Position numbers and translations under genes: made by a program. Shown here one piece after another: positions 7,099-14,760 of a DNA stretch of 15,785 bases (positions are counted from its first letter, which is position 1; every line of letters begins with the position of its first letter). The notes below the pieces were generated by a model that had not been told where the DNA came from, made no database searches, and saw only the letters and a program-made list of their open reading frames with translations. This DNA is from M55B157 sp040265115 (GTDB lineage: Bacteria > Actinomycetota > Actinomycetes > S36-B12). The stretch is from the NCBI GenBank assembly GCA_040265115.1, contig JBDQGZ010000033.1, positions 1 through 15,785 on the forward strand, given 5' to 3'.

Positions 7099-8523
7099 AT
7101 GGCGGAGCTGCATGACCTCACCGCGCTGGAGCAGGCGAGCGCGATCCGCGAAGGTCAGACCACGTCCGTGGAACTCACGGGGCACTACCTGAGCCGAAGT
7201 GAGCGCCTCAGCGGTGAGGTGGGTGCCTTCATCACACTCACTCCTGAGTCAGCCCTCGCCCAGGCGAGTGCGGCCGACGAGATGGTCCGAGCGGCTATCG
7301 ATCCGCGTGAACTGCCGGTGCTGTGGGGGGTGGTGTGCCCAACGAAGGATCTCAATCAGGTGGCGGGCCTGCATTGCACCTTCGGCTCGAAGGCACTGCA
7401 GATCGATGCGGTTGCTGATGACAACGTCGTGTCCAATCTGCGTAAGGGTGGGCTCGTCTTTACCGGCACAACCAACACACCGGAATTCGGTTTGCCGTGC
7501 TACACCGAGAACGACATCGCGCCCCCCGCACGGACCCCCTGGGATCTCACTCGATCGGCGGGCGGGTCCAGCGGTGGCGCAGGAGCTGCGGTCGCCGCGG
7601 GGCTCGCGCCGATCGCCCAGGGTTCGGACGGGGGTGGCTCAATCCGGATCCCTGCCAGCGTGTGCGGTCTGGTGGGGCTCAAGCCCTCGCGTGGGCGCGT
7701 GTCGAACGGCCCACTACCCGATGGGCTGGGTGAACTCGCCGTGCAGGGTCCATTGGCGCGAACGGTGCGCGATGCAGCAGCACTCCTCGATGTGATGACC
7801 GGCGGTTTCCCAGACGATCCCTTCCTCGCACCGCCGCTGGATCCTGGGCATTCGTTCCTCGACGCGGCCTCACGTGAACCGGGGATCTTGCGGGTCGGCC
7901 GCTACTGCACTCCGGTGATCGCGGATAGCGAGGTCGATCCCGAGTGCCTCGCGGCCTATGAAGCGACCTCGGCCCTCCTCGCAGAACTCGGCCATGTGGT
8001 GGAGGAGGTGCCGCCGCCCTTCGGTCATGAGGCGGTCGGGTCCTTCGAGTTGATCTGGGCAGCCGGTGCGGCGGGTATCCCCATCCCACCCGAACGGGAA
8101 TCGGAACTGCTCCCGCTGACGACCTGGCTGCGAGATCGTGGCATGCGCTCGAGGGGAGTGGAGCTCACACGTGCCCTGGCCATCGCCCGTTCACTGGCCC
8201 GAATGGTCATCCAGGCAACAGCCTCCTACGACGTCATCCTCACTCCTACGTTGGCCAAGCCGCCGGTCCCGATCGGATCGATGCGCAACGATGCGGATCC
8301 GGCTGCGGACTTCGAAGCACAGAAGGCTTTCACTCCCTTCACCGCGACCTACAACATCACTGGTCAGCCAGCGATCTCCCTACCGCTGCATCGAACCGCC
8401 GAGGGGCTGCCGATTGGGAGTCAGTTCGTCGGTCGACCGCGGGACGAGGTCACCCTGTTGTCGCTTGGGGCCCAACTCGAGCAGGCACGACCGTGGTTGG
8501 GGTGGACGCCGGACCTGTGGTGA
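7099..8523 (+). CDS. Amidase signature family hydrolase
   Basis: 474 residues. Members cleave carboxamides with a Ser-cisSer-Lys triad. All three residues are present: Lys83 in CPTKD, Ser157 in AGGSSGG (the cis-serine) and nucleophile Ser181 in DGGGSIRIP, with spacings close to those of fatty-acid amide hydrolase. The C-terminal part has the usual YDVILTPTLAKPPVPIG and FTATYNITGQPAISLPL, which line the active site in relatives. No membrane helix or signal peptide is seen, and there are no GatB or GatC genes beside it, so it is probably a stand-alone amidase and not the GatA subunit of the tRNA amidotransferase; the substrate is unknown. It is divergent from the Ada-like gene and ends 29 bases before the GTG I choose for malQ, so the two may be cotranscribed. 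Confidence 0.94.
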   Translation: MAELHDLTALEQASAIREGQTTSVELTGHYLSRSERLSGEVGAFITLTPESALAQASAADEMVRAAIDPRELPVLWGVVCPTKDLNQVAGLHCTFGSKALQIDAVADDNVVSNLRKGGLVFTGTTNTPEFGLPCYTENDIAPPARTPWDLTRSAGGSSGGAGAAVAAGLAPIAQGSDGGGSIRIPASVCGLVGLKPSRGRVSNGPLPDGLGELAVQGPLARTVRDAAALLDVMTGGFPDDPFLAPPLDPGHSFLDAASREPGILRVGRYCTPVIADSEVDPECLAAYEATSALLAELGHVVEEVPPPFGHEAVGSFELIWAAGAAGIPIPPERESELLPLTTWLRDRGMRSRGVELTRALAIARSLARMVIQATASYDVILTPTLAKPPVPIGSMRNDADPAADFEAQKAFTPFTATYNITGQPAISLPLHRTAEGLPIGSQFVGRPRDEVTLLSLGAQLEQARPWLGWTPDLW

Positions 8524-8539
8524 CGGGTAGGTCGGCCCA

Positions 8540-8545
8540 TATGCT
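8540..8545 (+). promoter_or_regulatory. Leaderless -10 box (TATGCT) of malQ
   Basis: TATGCT is followed by seven bases and GTG at 8553. The box overlaps an in-frame ATG at 8541. If this promoter is used, that ATG lies in the -10 element and cannot be the start of the message. Confidence 0.45.
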
Positions 8546-8552
8546 GACCCGC

Positions 8553-10691
8553 GTGCCAGAACTCGAAAAACTCGCGGAACTTGCGCACGCGCTCGGGGTG
8601 TCGACGCAGTACTACAGCCAGTCCGGCGAACTTGTGCAGGTCAACCCTGATGTGGTCGCCGATGTCGTGCGAGCGCTCGGCGCTGACCCGACCGATGAGG
8701 AGACCATCGCCCGTTCGATGGAGGAACTCCGACTGCGGGATTGGCGGCGCACGCTCCCACCTGTGTATGTCACGATCTCGGGGGAGTGGCGCACCATCTG
8801 GGCGCACGTGGCGCATGGTGCTCAGGTTCGTCTCGATGTCCTGCTCGAGGACGGGTCCGTCCGCGAACTGGCACAGGCGGAGAACCTGGTCGACCCTCGC
8901 GAGATCGATGGCACGCTCATCGGCGAAGCGAGTTTCGTCATCCCTGGCGATCTCCCCCTGGGGTGGCACACCGTGCGTGCGCATCTGACCGATCGCATCG
9001 AGGAATCACCCCTCGTCGTCACCCCCGCTCGCCTGGATCCCCCCGGCTTGGCGGGGCGGGATCGGATGTGGGGCTTCATGACCCAGTTGTATTCCCTCCG
9101 CTCACGGCGGTCCTGGGGCATCGGAGATCTCTCGGATCTCACCGACCTGGCAACATGGAGTGCCCAGGACCTCGGCGCGGACTTCGTGCTGGTGAACCCA
9201 TTGCACGCACCGACCCCGGTGTCGCCCATGGCCCCGTCTCCTTACCTGCCCTCCTCCCGTCGTTTCGCCAACCCGATCTATCTGCGCATCGAGGAGATCT
9301 GTGAGTTCGGCTATCTGAAGCCCGGGCAGATCAAGTCCATCCGTCGCTTGGCAAAGCCAATTCTTGGCGCGAGTGACGGATTGCTCGACCGTGATAGGAC
9401 ATGGGCGGCAAAGCGGGCCGCACTCGACATCGTGCGGACCGTTCCGCTAACCCCGGGTCGTCAGGCCTCCTATGACGCGTTCGTCGCCCAACAGGGCAAT
9501 GGGCTCATCGATGCCTGCACGTGGGCGGCCATCGCGGAGCGGCATGGAGCGCAATGGCGTGAATGGCCTGAGGGACTTCAACATCCACGATCTTCCGAGG
9601 TGGCGAAGTGGCGCAGTCGCAACGCAGATGACGTCGAACGTCATCTGTGGATGCAGTGGTTGCTCGATGAGCAACTCGAGCACTCTCAAGCGGCAGCGGC
9701 CGGTGTCGGCATGCCGATCGGCATCGTGCACGACCTAGCCGTTGGGACAACCTTCGACGGGGCGGATGCCTGGGCGTTGCAGGATGTGTTGGCGCAGGGC
9801 GTCAGCGTGGGTGCGCCCCCGGATATGTACAACCAGATGGGGCAGGACTGGGCGCAACCTCCGTGGCGACCGGATGCGCTCGCCAACGCCGCCTTCATGC
9901 CGTATCGGGACATGCTGCGCACGCTGCTGCGTCATGCCGGTGGGCTGCGGATCGATCATGTTCTCGGCCTATTCCGCATGTGGTGGGTTCCCCGCGGACG
10001 CCCCGCCAACCAGGGCACCTACGTGGCTTTCGATCACGAGGCTCTTATCGGCATCCTCGCCCTCGAGGCGTATCGGGCGGGAGCGGTGATCATCGGTGAG
10101 GACCTGGGCACAGTGGAGCCATGGGTGGCGGACGTCCTCGCTCGTCGTGGACTGTTGGGGACGAGCATCTTGTGGTTCGAACGGGATGAGAACGGGATGA
10201 TCCGTGCCCCGGAGACGTGGCGCAGCGAGGTCCTCGCGAGCGTCACCGTGCATGACCTTCCGCCGACGGCCGGCTATCTCGCCGGGGCACATGTGGCATT
10301 GCGCCATGACCTCGGGCTGCTCTCTCGATCACTCGAGGAGGAGGCGCGGGCCGCCGAGATCGAGCGCGAGGAGTGGGCGGATGTGCTCGTGCAGCGGGGC
10401 CTGCTCGAGAGCGGCGATTCGACGGATGAGGATGTGACGGACTGGGTTGTTGCGCTGCACCGTCTCGTCGCGGCCTCACCTGCTCAGCTCATCGGGATCG
10501 CACTCCCCGATGTCGTGGGCGATGTCCGCGCCCAGAATCAGCCGGGAACCGACCAGGAGTACCCGAACTGGCGGATTCCTCTCGCTGATGCCGAGGGCAA
10601 CCCGGTCGCCCTCGAGGATGTGGTCGAAGCGGAACTGTTGCACCGAATCGTCGACGCCGTGCGTGCGGGCGGCGATGACGCTGTCGCCTGA
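8553..10691 (+). CDS. malQ: 4-alpha-glucanotransferase (amylomaltase, GH77)
   Basis: 712 residues from GTG 8553. The enzyme moves alpha-1,4-glucan segments between maltodextrins in the cytosol, releasing glucose, in maltose/glycogen turnover. The GH77 catalytic residues are clear: nucleophile Asp468 in LRIDHVLGLFRMWW, acid/base Glu516 in IIGEDLGTV and Asp568 in TVHDLPPTAGY. An N-terminal region of about 150 residues with a beta-sandwich-like stretch precedes the barrel, as in other actinobacterial MalQ proteins. Barrel motifs include MTQLYSLRSRRSWGIGDLSDL and SPYLPSSRRFANPIYL. ATG at 8541 is an alternative start four codons upstream, and the open frame extends further to 8493 inside the amidase gene. 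I prefer 8553 because TATGCT lies seven bases before it. No other glycogen genes are in view. It ends just before the tandem repeat preceding the ctaJ-like gene. Confidence 0.95.
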   Translation: MPELEKLAELAHALGVSTQYYSQSGELVQVNPDVVADVVRALGADPTDEETIARSMEELRLRDWRRTLPPVYVTISGEWRTIWAHVAHGAQVRLDVLLEDGSVRELAQAENLVDPREIDGTLIGEASFVIPGDLPLGWHTVRAHLTDRIEESPLVVTPARLDPPGLAGRDRMWGFMTQLYSLRSRRSWGIGDLSDLTDLATWSAQDLGADFVLVNPLHAPTPVSPMAPSPYLPSSRRFANPIYLRIEEICEFGYLKPGQIKSIRRLAKPILGASDGLLDRDRTWAAKRAALDIVRTVPLTPGRQASYDAFVAQQGNGLIDACTWAAIAERHGAQWREWPEGLQHPRSSEVAKWRSRNADDVERHLWMQWLLDEQLEHSQAAAAGVGMPIGIVHDLAVGTTFDGADAWALQDVLAQGVSVGAPPDMYNQMGQDWAQPPWRPDALANAAFMPYRDMLRTLLRHAGGLRIDHVLGLFRMWWVPRGRPANQGTYVAFDHEALIGILALEAYRAGAVIIGEDLGTVEPWVADVLARRGLLGTSILWFERDENGMIRAPETWRSEVLASVTVHDLPPTAGYLAGAHVALRHDLGLLSRSLEEEARAAEIEREEWADVLVQRGLLESGDSTDEDVTDWVVALHRLVAASPAQLIGIALPDVVGDVRAQNQPGTDQEYPNWRIPLADAEGNPVALEDVVEAELLHRIVDAVRAGGDDAVA

Positions 10692-10695
10692 GAAT

Positions 10696-10731
10696 GGTGT
10701 CTACGAAGGTGAGGGTGTCTACTAAGGTGAG
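10696..10731 (+). repeat. 18-bp tandem repeat, two copies, upstream of the ctaJ-like gene
   Basis: Copy one is GGTGTCTACGAAGGTGAG (10696-10713) and copy two GGTGTCTACTAAGGTGAG (10714-10731), with a single G/T difference. The T of copy two completes TAAGGT, the -10 box used by the downstream gene; copy one reads GAAGGT at the same place. The unit also carries AAGGTGAG, which could act as a weak ribosome site if transcription began further upstream. Confidence 0.9.
10723..10728 (+). promoter_or_regulatory. Leaderless -10 box (TAAGGT) of the ctaJ-like gene
   Basis: TAAGGT is followed by six bases and GTG at 10735. It lies in the second copy of the tandem repeat. The equivalent GAAGGT at 10705-10710 in the first copy could be a weaker second -10, giving a transcript starting about 18 bases earlier. 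Confidence 0.5.
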
Positions 10732-10734
10732 AAT

Positions 10735-11055
10735 GTGACAGTTTTCGAGCCCAGCACCCTCCTTGCCATGATCCAGCCCGGCCTCGAGGGAACCCAGGCC
10801 CCGTGGCCGTGGAGTCCCCTGGTGCTCCTCGGATTATTCGTGGCCATCCCGCTGGCGGTCTATGCGCTGGTGATCCTCGCGGTATACGGCGCCTCGTGGA
10901 CTCGTTCGGGCCGCACCACGGGCGACTATTCCGCGGAGCCTGCGTGGCTGAGCAGTCCCGCGGCCAGCATGTCACCGCCGTCCAGTCCGGGAGGGGAACT
11001 CACTGCGGGGTCATCGGAGTCCGCCGAGCCCGGAGGAACCAGTGCCCGGTGGTGA
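10735..11055 (+). CDS. ctaJ: Small single-helix membrane protein, CtaJ-like (bcc-aa3 oxidase accessory subunit)
   Basis: 106 residues. A short polar N-terminus is followed by one strong membrane helix at about residues 27-50 (SPLVLLGLFVAIPLAVYALV), a short basic stretch, an aromatic YSAEPAWL motif and a Pro/Ser/Gly-rich tail ending GGTSARW. Similarity is too low to assign by sequence alone. The identification rests on layout and order: in mycobacteria, as I recall, a small one-helix protein upstream of a DUF5130-type gene and pepN is CtaJ, an accessory subunit seen in the cytochrome bcc-aa3 supercomplex, and it also has an aromatic PW segment and a Gly/Ser-rich tail ending in Trp. The start GTG 10735 is set by TAAGGT six bases upstream. 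The downstream DUF5130 gene begins inside its last codons, so the two are probably translated together. Alternatively it is an unrelated small membrane protein. Confidence 0.6.
   Translation: MTVFEPSTLLAMIQPGLEGTQAPWPWSPLVLLGLFVAIPLAVYALVILAVYGASWTRSGRTTGDYSAEPAWLSSPAASMSPPSSPGGELTAGSSESAEPGGTSARW
11032..11036 (+). promoter_or_regulatory. Shine-Dalgarno site of the DUF5130 gene
   Basis: GGAGG stands five bases before the GTG at 11042, inside the coding end of the ctaJ-like gene. It decides between GTG 11042 and a later GTG at 11057. Confidence 0.65.
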
Positions 11056-11428
11056 GGTGTTGAGTCCGGGACAGCGGACCGAGGTCGAACGGGCTCTGCG
11101 TGTGGCCGAGGAGCAGTCGGGTCTCGCCTTCAGTCTGTACCTCGGCCCTTGGTCCGATGGACGGGTCGGGGCAGAGAAACTGCATGCGGAGTTGACCAAT
11201 CCCGACTACACCGTGCTGATCGCCGTCGACCCGGCCTCCCGTGCGCTGCAGATCGTCACCGGTCGGCAGGCCCGCATCGCTCTTGACGATCGAGCCTGCG
11301 CGCTCGCGGCGATGTCGATGACATCATCCTTCGCCGCGGGTGATCTTGCCGGCGGTGTCCGCGATGGCCTCGCCGTTCTCGGTGAGCAGGGGCGCCGAGT
11401 CCGGGTCGAATGGATCGACCAGCCCTGA
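11042..11428 (+). CDS. DUF5130 family protein
   Basis: 128 residues, no signal peptide or membrane helix. It matches my memory of the DUF5130 family of actinobacteria: LSPGQRTEVERALRVAEEQSGL at the start, an FSLYLGPW strand, VLIAVDPASRALQIVTGRQAR in the middle and the most conserved stretch DDRACALAAMSMTSSFAAGDL near residues 80-100. The fold resembles TPM-type domains; no catalytic residues are obvious and the function is unknown. GTG 11042 has GGAGG five bases upstream and overlaps the end of the ctaJ-like gene by 14 bases, which implies coupled expression and possibly a shared job at the respiratory membrane (inference). It ends seven bases before the stop of the converging pepN gene, leaving no room for a terminator between them. 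Confidence 0.8.
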   Translation: MPGGEVLSPGQRTEVERALRVAEEQSGLAFSLYLGPWSDGRVGAEKLHAELTNPDYTVLIAVDPASRALQIVTGRQARIALDDRACALAAMSMTSSFAAGDLAGGVRDGLAVLGEQGRRVRVEWIDQP

Positions 11429-11435
11429 GCTGCGG

Positions 11436-13997
11436 TTAGCTCGCGGCGTCGGCTGCCCGGGCGCGCATCGCGCGCAACACACTGTCGCGCCCTTCCTCGA
11501 CCAGTCGGCGCAGTGCTGCATTCAGATCGGTCCGGGCGAGGAAGGAATCGGTGGCCGTGATCGTGGTGTCATCGACGAGGAGCACGGGATACAGGCCCAT
11601 CGCAATGGTCTGACCCATTTCCATCGTCTGACGGTCCCACGCCTCGACGACCTCGTCGAAGAATCGCTGGCGGAAGGGTTCGAGTAGGGCAACCTGGTCG
11701 GGTTGGACGAAGCCGGCAATGGTGGCTCCGAGCATCGCGTTCGGCAGATCGGCGCGCTCCATCGCGTCAGTCCACGCGAGTTCCTTCGCCTCGGGAGTGG
11801 GACGTGAGGCGCGTGCCTGGGCGGCCTGACGGCGACCGGTGGCGGTGTCGTCACGGGTCAGTTCAGCCTCGATCCGATCGAGTTCTGCTCGACCCGTCGC
11901 AGCGAGGCGCTGGAGCAGGCTCCATCTCAGATCAGCATCGACGCTCAATCCCTCGAGCGCGTACTCCCCGGACAGCAGGCCATCGACGATGTCAAGGTGC
12001 TCCGCGGTGCTGGCGCTGGAGGCGAAGGATCGAACGAACGCCAACTGTCGATCCGAGCCGGGTTCGGCCTCGGTCATCCACCCCTGGAGGGCAGTCGCGA
12101 GGCGAAGCAGGTAGCCATCCCGGTTCTCCGGTGTCGCATAGAGATCGATGGCCATGCGGATCTGGCGAAGGGTCTGCTGAACGACGCTGATTTCGACCTC
12201 GCGTGGAACGCCCGCGATCACCAGATCGAGGTAGTCCCCGGTGGCCACCTCACCGTCGCGAGTCATGTCCCAGGCCGCTCCCCAGATGAGGGCTCGCGCC
12301 AGGGAGTCGTCGAGGTCGCCGAGGTGTGCGACCGCTGTCTGCCAGGACCGGTCATCGAGGCGGATCTTCGCGAAGGTGAGGTCGTCGTCGTTGACGAGCA
12401 GCAGATCGGGCTGTCGCACCCCGGTGAGACTCGGGACTTCGGTGCGTTCGCCGACGACATCGAGTTCGATGCGATCGCGCCGGCGCAATCCCTCGGGTGT
12501 CTGGTCGTAGAGGCCGAGAGCGACCCGATGAGAGCGCAGGGTGGGTGCGACCCCCTCCGGACTCGACGGAGGCTGCTGGATGATCGACACGCTTGTGTAG
12601 GCGCCGTCTTCGTCCACCACGAGCTCCGGGGTGAGCAGATTCACTCCCGAGGTCTGTAGCCATTCATGGGTCCACTCGCTCAGATCCCGACCGGAGGCGG
12701 CCTCGAGTTCGACCAGGAGATCCTTCAGGCGAGTGTTTCCCCATGCATGCTTGGTGAAGTAGGCGATGAGCCCGGTGATGAACTCCTCTTCACCGACCCA
12801 GGCCACGAGTTGGCGCAACGCTGATGCGCCCTTCGCATAGGTGATGCCGTCGAAGTTCACCCGGACGGAGTCCAAATCGACCATGTCGGCAGCAATGGGA
12901 TGCGTCGAGGGAAGTTGATCCTGGCGATAGGCCCATGCCTTGCGCAGGTTGGAGAACGTGGTCCATGCGTCGGTGAAGCGCGTGGCATGGACATTCGCGT
13001 GGTGCGCGGCCCACTCTGCGAACGATTCGTTGAGCCAGAGGTCATCCCACCACGACATGGTGACCAGATCGCCGAACCACATGTGGGCCATCTCGTGCAG
13101 GATCGTGTTCGCTCGCTGCTCATAGGCTGCGTCGGTGACCCGGCTGCGGAAGACATAGTCCTCCAGGAACGTTACGCATCCTGCGTTCTCCATGGCGCCT
13201 GCATTGAACTCGGGAACGAAGAGCTGGTCGTACTTCCCGAACGGGTAGCCGATGCCGAAGAGGTTCTCGAAGAAGGCGAAGCCGGCCTTCGTGAGATCGA
13301 AGATGTCATCGGCGTCGAGGTGCTCGGCGAGTGAGGAACGACAGAAGATGCCGAGGGGATAGGTCCCGAACTCGCCGGTGTAGGAGTCGCGTACGGCGTA
13401 GTAGGGACCGGCGACAAGCGCGGTGATGTAGGTGGGGATACGAGGGGTGGCCGCAAAATCCCAGCGAGCGGCACCCTGGCCGAGGTTCACCGGCTCGGGC
13501 GTGGGTGCATTGCTCACGACCTGCCAATGGTCTGGTGCGGTGACGTGCAGCGTGAAGGGTGCCTTCAGGTCTGGCTGCTCGAAACAGGCATACATCCGGC
13601 GCGCATCGGCTGACTCGAACTGGGTGTAGAGGTACACCTCGTCGTCCACGGGATCGACGAAGCGATGCAGGCCCTCACCGGTGCGCATGTAGGCGCACTT
13701 TGCGCGGATGGCGAGCGCGTTCGCCGGCTCGAGATCGGTGAGCTGGATGCGAGCCCCGTCGAAGTGAGCGGCCGGATCGAGCGCGCGGCCATTCAGGGTG
13801 ATCGACTCGACCTCGGGGGCAATGAGATCGATCCAGGTGTCGGCACCGGGCTCGTGGCAGGTGAACACCACCGTGGTGATCGAGGTGAAGGTGTCCGGTC
13901 CCGTCGTCAGGTCGAGGTCGACGTCGTATCCGTCGACCTCGATGAGGGTGGAGCGTTCGGCGGCTTCGGCGCGGGTGAGATTCTCGCTGGCAGGCAC
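11436..13997 (-). CDS. pepN: Aminopeptidase N (M1 family zinc metallopeptidase)
   Basis: 853 residues from GTG 13997, normal for actinobacterial PepN. It removes N-terminal amino acids from peptides in the cytosol. The N-terminal beta domain begins at ENLTRAEAAERS. The catalytic domain holds the exopeptidase motif GAMEN (267-271), the zinc site HEMAH (His301, His305, with catalytic Glu302) and third ligand Glu324 in NESFAEW. The transition-state tyrosine is Tyr387 in ITYAKGASALRQL. A helical ERAP1-like C-terminal domain fills about residues 525-840. A much longer reading from 14468 runs antisense through the DsbA-like gene and its first 157 codons look like noise, so I reject it. CAGGAT lies six bases before GTG 13997 and AGGA is eight bases upstream. 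The gene converges on DUF5130 and diverges from the DsbA-like gene, with 57 bases between the starts. Confidence 0.95.
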   Translation of the reverse strand: MPASENLTRAEAAERSTLIEVDGYDVDLDLTTGPDTFTSITTVVFTCHEPGADTWIDLIAPEVESITLNGRALDPAAHFDGARIQLTDLEPANALAIRAKCAYMRTGEGLHRFVDPVDDEVYLYTQFESADARRMYACFEQPDLKAPFTLHVTAPDHWQVVSNAPTPEPVNLGQGAARWDFAATPRIPTYITALVAGPYYAVRDSYTGEFGTYPLGIFCRSSLAEHLDADDIFDLTKAGFAFFENLFGIGYPFGKYDQLFVPEFNAGAMENAGCVTFLEDYVFRSRVTDAAYEQRANTILHEMAHMWFGDLVTMSWWDDLWLNESFAEWAAHHANVHATRFTDAWTTFSNLRKAWAYRQDQLPSTHPIAADMVDLDSVRVNFDGITYAKGASALRQLVAWVGEEEFITGLIAYFTKHAWGNTRLKDLLVELEAASGRDLSEWTHEWLQTSGVNLLTPELVVDEDGAYTSVSIIQQPPSSPEGVAPTLRSHRVALGLYDQTPEGLRRRDRIELDVVGERTEVPSLTGVRQPDLLLVNDDDLTFAKIRLDDRSWQTAVAHLGDLDDSLARALIWGAAWDMTRDGEVATGDYLDLVIAGVPREVEISVVQQTLRQIRMAIDLYATPENRDGYLLRLATALQGWMTEAEPGSDRQLAFVRSFASSASTAEHLDIVDGLLSGEYALEGLSVDADLRWSLLQRLAATGRAELDRIEAELTRDDTATGRRQAAQARASRPTPEAKELAWTDAMERADLPNAMLGATIAGFVQPDQVALLEPFRQRFFDEVVEAWDRQTMEMGQTIAMGLYPVLLVDDTTITATDSFLARTDLNAALRRLVEEGRDSVLRAMRARAADAAS

Positions 13998-14003
13998 CGG
14001 GAC

Positions 14004-14009
14004 ATCCTG
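14004..14009 (-). promoter_or_regulatory. Possible leaderless -10 box (CAGGAT) of pepN
   Basis: CAGGAT is six bases before the GTG at 13997 and keeps the A and T of TANNNT. The embedded AGGA could instead be a Shine-Dalgarno site. It is weaker evidence than the strict boxes. Confidence 0.3.
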
Positions 14010-14042
14010 GCACGGGGATGCCGATGGTTCAGCGCGAGGCGG

Positions 14043-14048
14043 TAGCGT
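14043..14048 (+). promoter_or_regulatory. Leaderless -10 box (TAGCGT) of the DsbA-like gene
   Basis: TAGCGT is followed by six bases and ATG at 14055, with no ribosome site. The 57-base gap to pepN on the other strand must hold both promoters. Confidence 0.5.
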
Positions 14049-14054
14049 CGGGGC

Positions 14055-14684
14055 ATGAGTAAAGCTGATTCGGCGATCGTCTCGGCAGATTTCTGGTTTG
14101 ATCCGATCTGCCCCTGGGCCTGGATGACCTCCCGATGGATGCTGGAGGTCGAGAGGGTCAGGCCGGTGCAGGTGCGCTGGCATGTGATGAGCCTTTCGGT
14201 CTTGAATGAGGGTCGGGATATCTCCGAGCAGTACGCGCAGTTGATGGCGAAGGCTTGGGGTCCGGTGCGCGTGGTCATGGCTGCGGCTGACCTCGAGGGT
14301 GAGGGCATCGTGGGGCCGCTCTATACCGAGATCGGCACCCGCATCCACCCCGGCGGGGAAGACTTCGATGGGGCGGTCCGAGGAGCAATCGGCGCTCTGG
14401 GCCTGCCCGATTCGCTGCTGGCGGCAGCGACGACGGATGCTGAGGATGAACGGCTGCGCGCGAGCCATGCCCAGGCAATGGACCTGGTGGGTGACGATGT
14501 CGGCACTCCCGTGATCGCTTTTCCGGGCTCGGCTGGTCTGACCGCCTTCTTCGGCCCGGTCGTCACTCGGGTGCCAAAGGGGGAGGCAGCTGGACGTCTA
14601 TGGGACGGCTGCCTGCTCGTGGCCGGCACCCCAGGATTCTTCGAACTCAAGCGAACACGCACCGCCCGACCTTCCTTCGACTGA
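14055..14684 (+). CDS. DsbA-like mycothiol-dependent oxidoreductase (Rv2466c family), single active-site cysteine
   Basis: 209 residues, cytosolic, no signal peptide. It closely resembles my memory of M. tuberculosis Rv2466c, a mycothiol-dependent nitroreductase/disulfide reductase of the DsbA/FrnE thioredoxin fold: DFWFDPICPWAWMTSRWMLE, WHVMSLSVLNEGRD, AWGPVRV, DVGTPVI, FFGPVVTRVPKG and the ending FFELKRTRT. The active site reads CPWA: the nucleophilic Cys19 is kept at the same residue number, but the second cysteine of the CPWC motif is Ala22. That implies a one-cysteine mechanism that needs mycothiol for reduction. I recall similar CPxA variants in other actinobacteria, so this is probably functional. 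pepN lies next to it in mycobacteria as well. Its stop is 76 bases before the aldehyde dehydrogenase start. Confidence 0.9.
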   Translation: MSKADSAIVSADFWFDPICPWAWMTSRWMLEVERVRPVQVRWHVMSLSVLNEGRDISEQYAQLMAKAWGPVRVVMAAADLEGEGIVGPLYTEIGTRIHPGGEDFDGAVRGAIGALGLPDSLLAAATTDAEDERLRASHAQAMDLVGDDVGTPVIAFPGSAGLTAFFGPVVTRVPKGEAAGRLWDGCLLVAGTPGFFELKRTRTARPSFD

Positions 14685-14747
14685 CGTGGATGTTCTGCCC
14701 TGCGGGACACTTGGCTCGAGGTATTCCACTGAGGGGGACGCAGGCGT

Positions 14748-14753
14748 CAGACT
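14748..14753 (+). promoter_or_regulatory. Possible leaderless -10 box (CAGACT) of the aldehyde dehydrogenase gene
   Basis: CAGACT then seven bases then ATG at 14761, the same arrangement as before the SDR gene at 2217. The only purine-rich ribosome-like run, GAGGGGG near 14731, is over 20 bases from the start, too far to act. Confidence 0.35.
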
Positions 14754-14760
14754 GCACCCC

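Larger units (their letters stand above)
10694..10738 (+). other. Possible 14-codon leader peptide made of two VSTKVR repeats
   Basis: ATG at 10694, two bases after the malQ stop, opens a frame reading MVSTKVRVSTKVRM and stopping at TGA 10736-10738. The stop shares GTGA with the GTG start of the ctaJ-like gene, the standard geometry for coupled translation. The peptide comes from an 18-bp tandem repeat; in this frame the two copies differ at two third codon positions (ACG/ACT and AGG/AGA), both silent. There is no ribosome site or -10 before the ATG, so it would depend on ribosomes finishing malQ. Two silent differences can arise by chance, and the competing reading is that this stretch is only promoter DNA. 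Translation is unproven. Confidence 0.25.

Noticed and set aside
6260..7099. 279-codon plus-strand frame opposite the Ada-like gene
   Set aside because: Shadow of a clear HTH-methyltransferase gene; no recognisable domain.
11429..11435. Terminator between the converging DUF5130 and pepN genes
   Set aside because: Only seven bases separate the stop codons and no hairpin with a T-run was seen nearby.
13998..14468. 157-codon upstream extension of pepN
   Set aside because: It runs antisense through the DsbA-like gene, has no PepN-like sequence, and homologues begin near ENLTR; GTG 13997 fits family length.
14681..14750. CTGACG and CGTCAG inverted repeat spanning the gap between the DsbA-like and aldehyde dehydrogenase genes
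   Set aside because: Only six base pairs with a loop of nearly 60 bases and no T-run; not a credible terminator or operator on its own.
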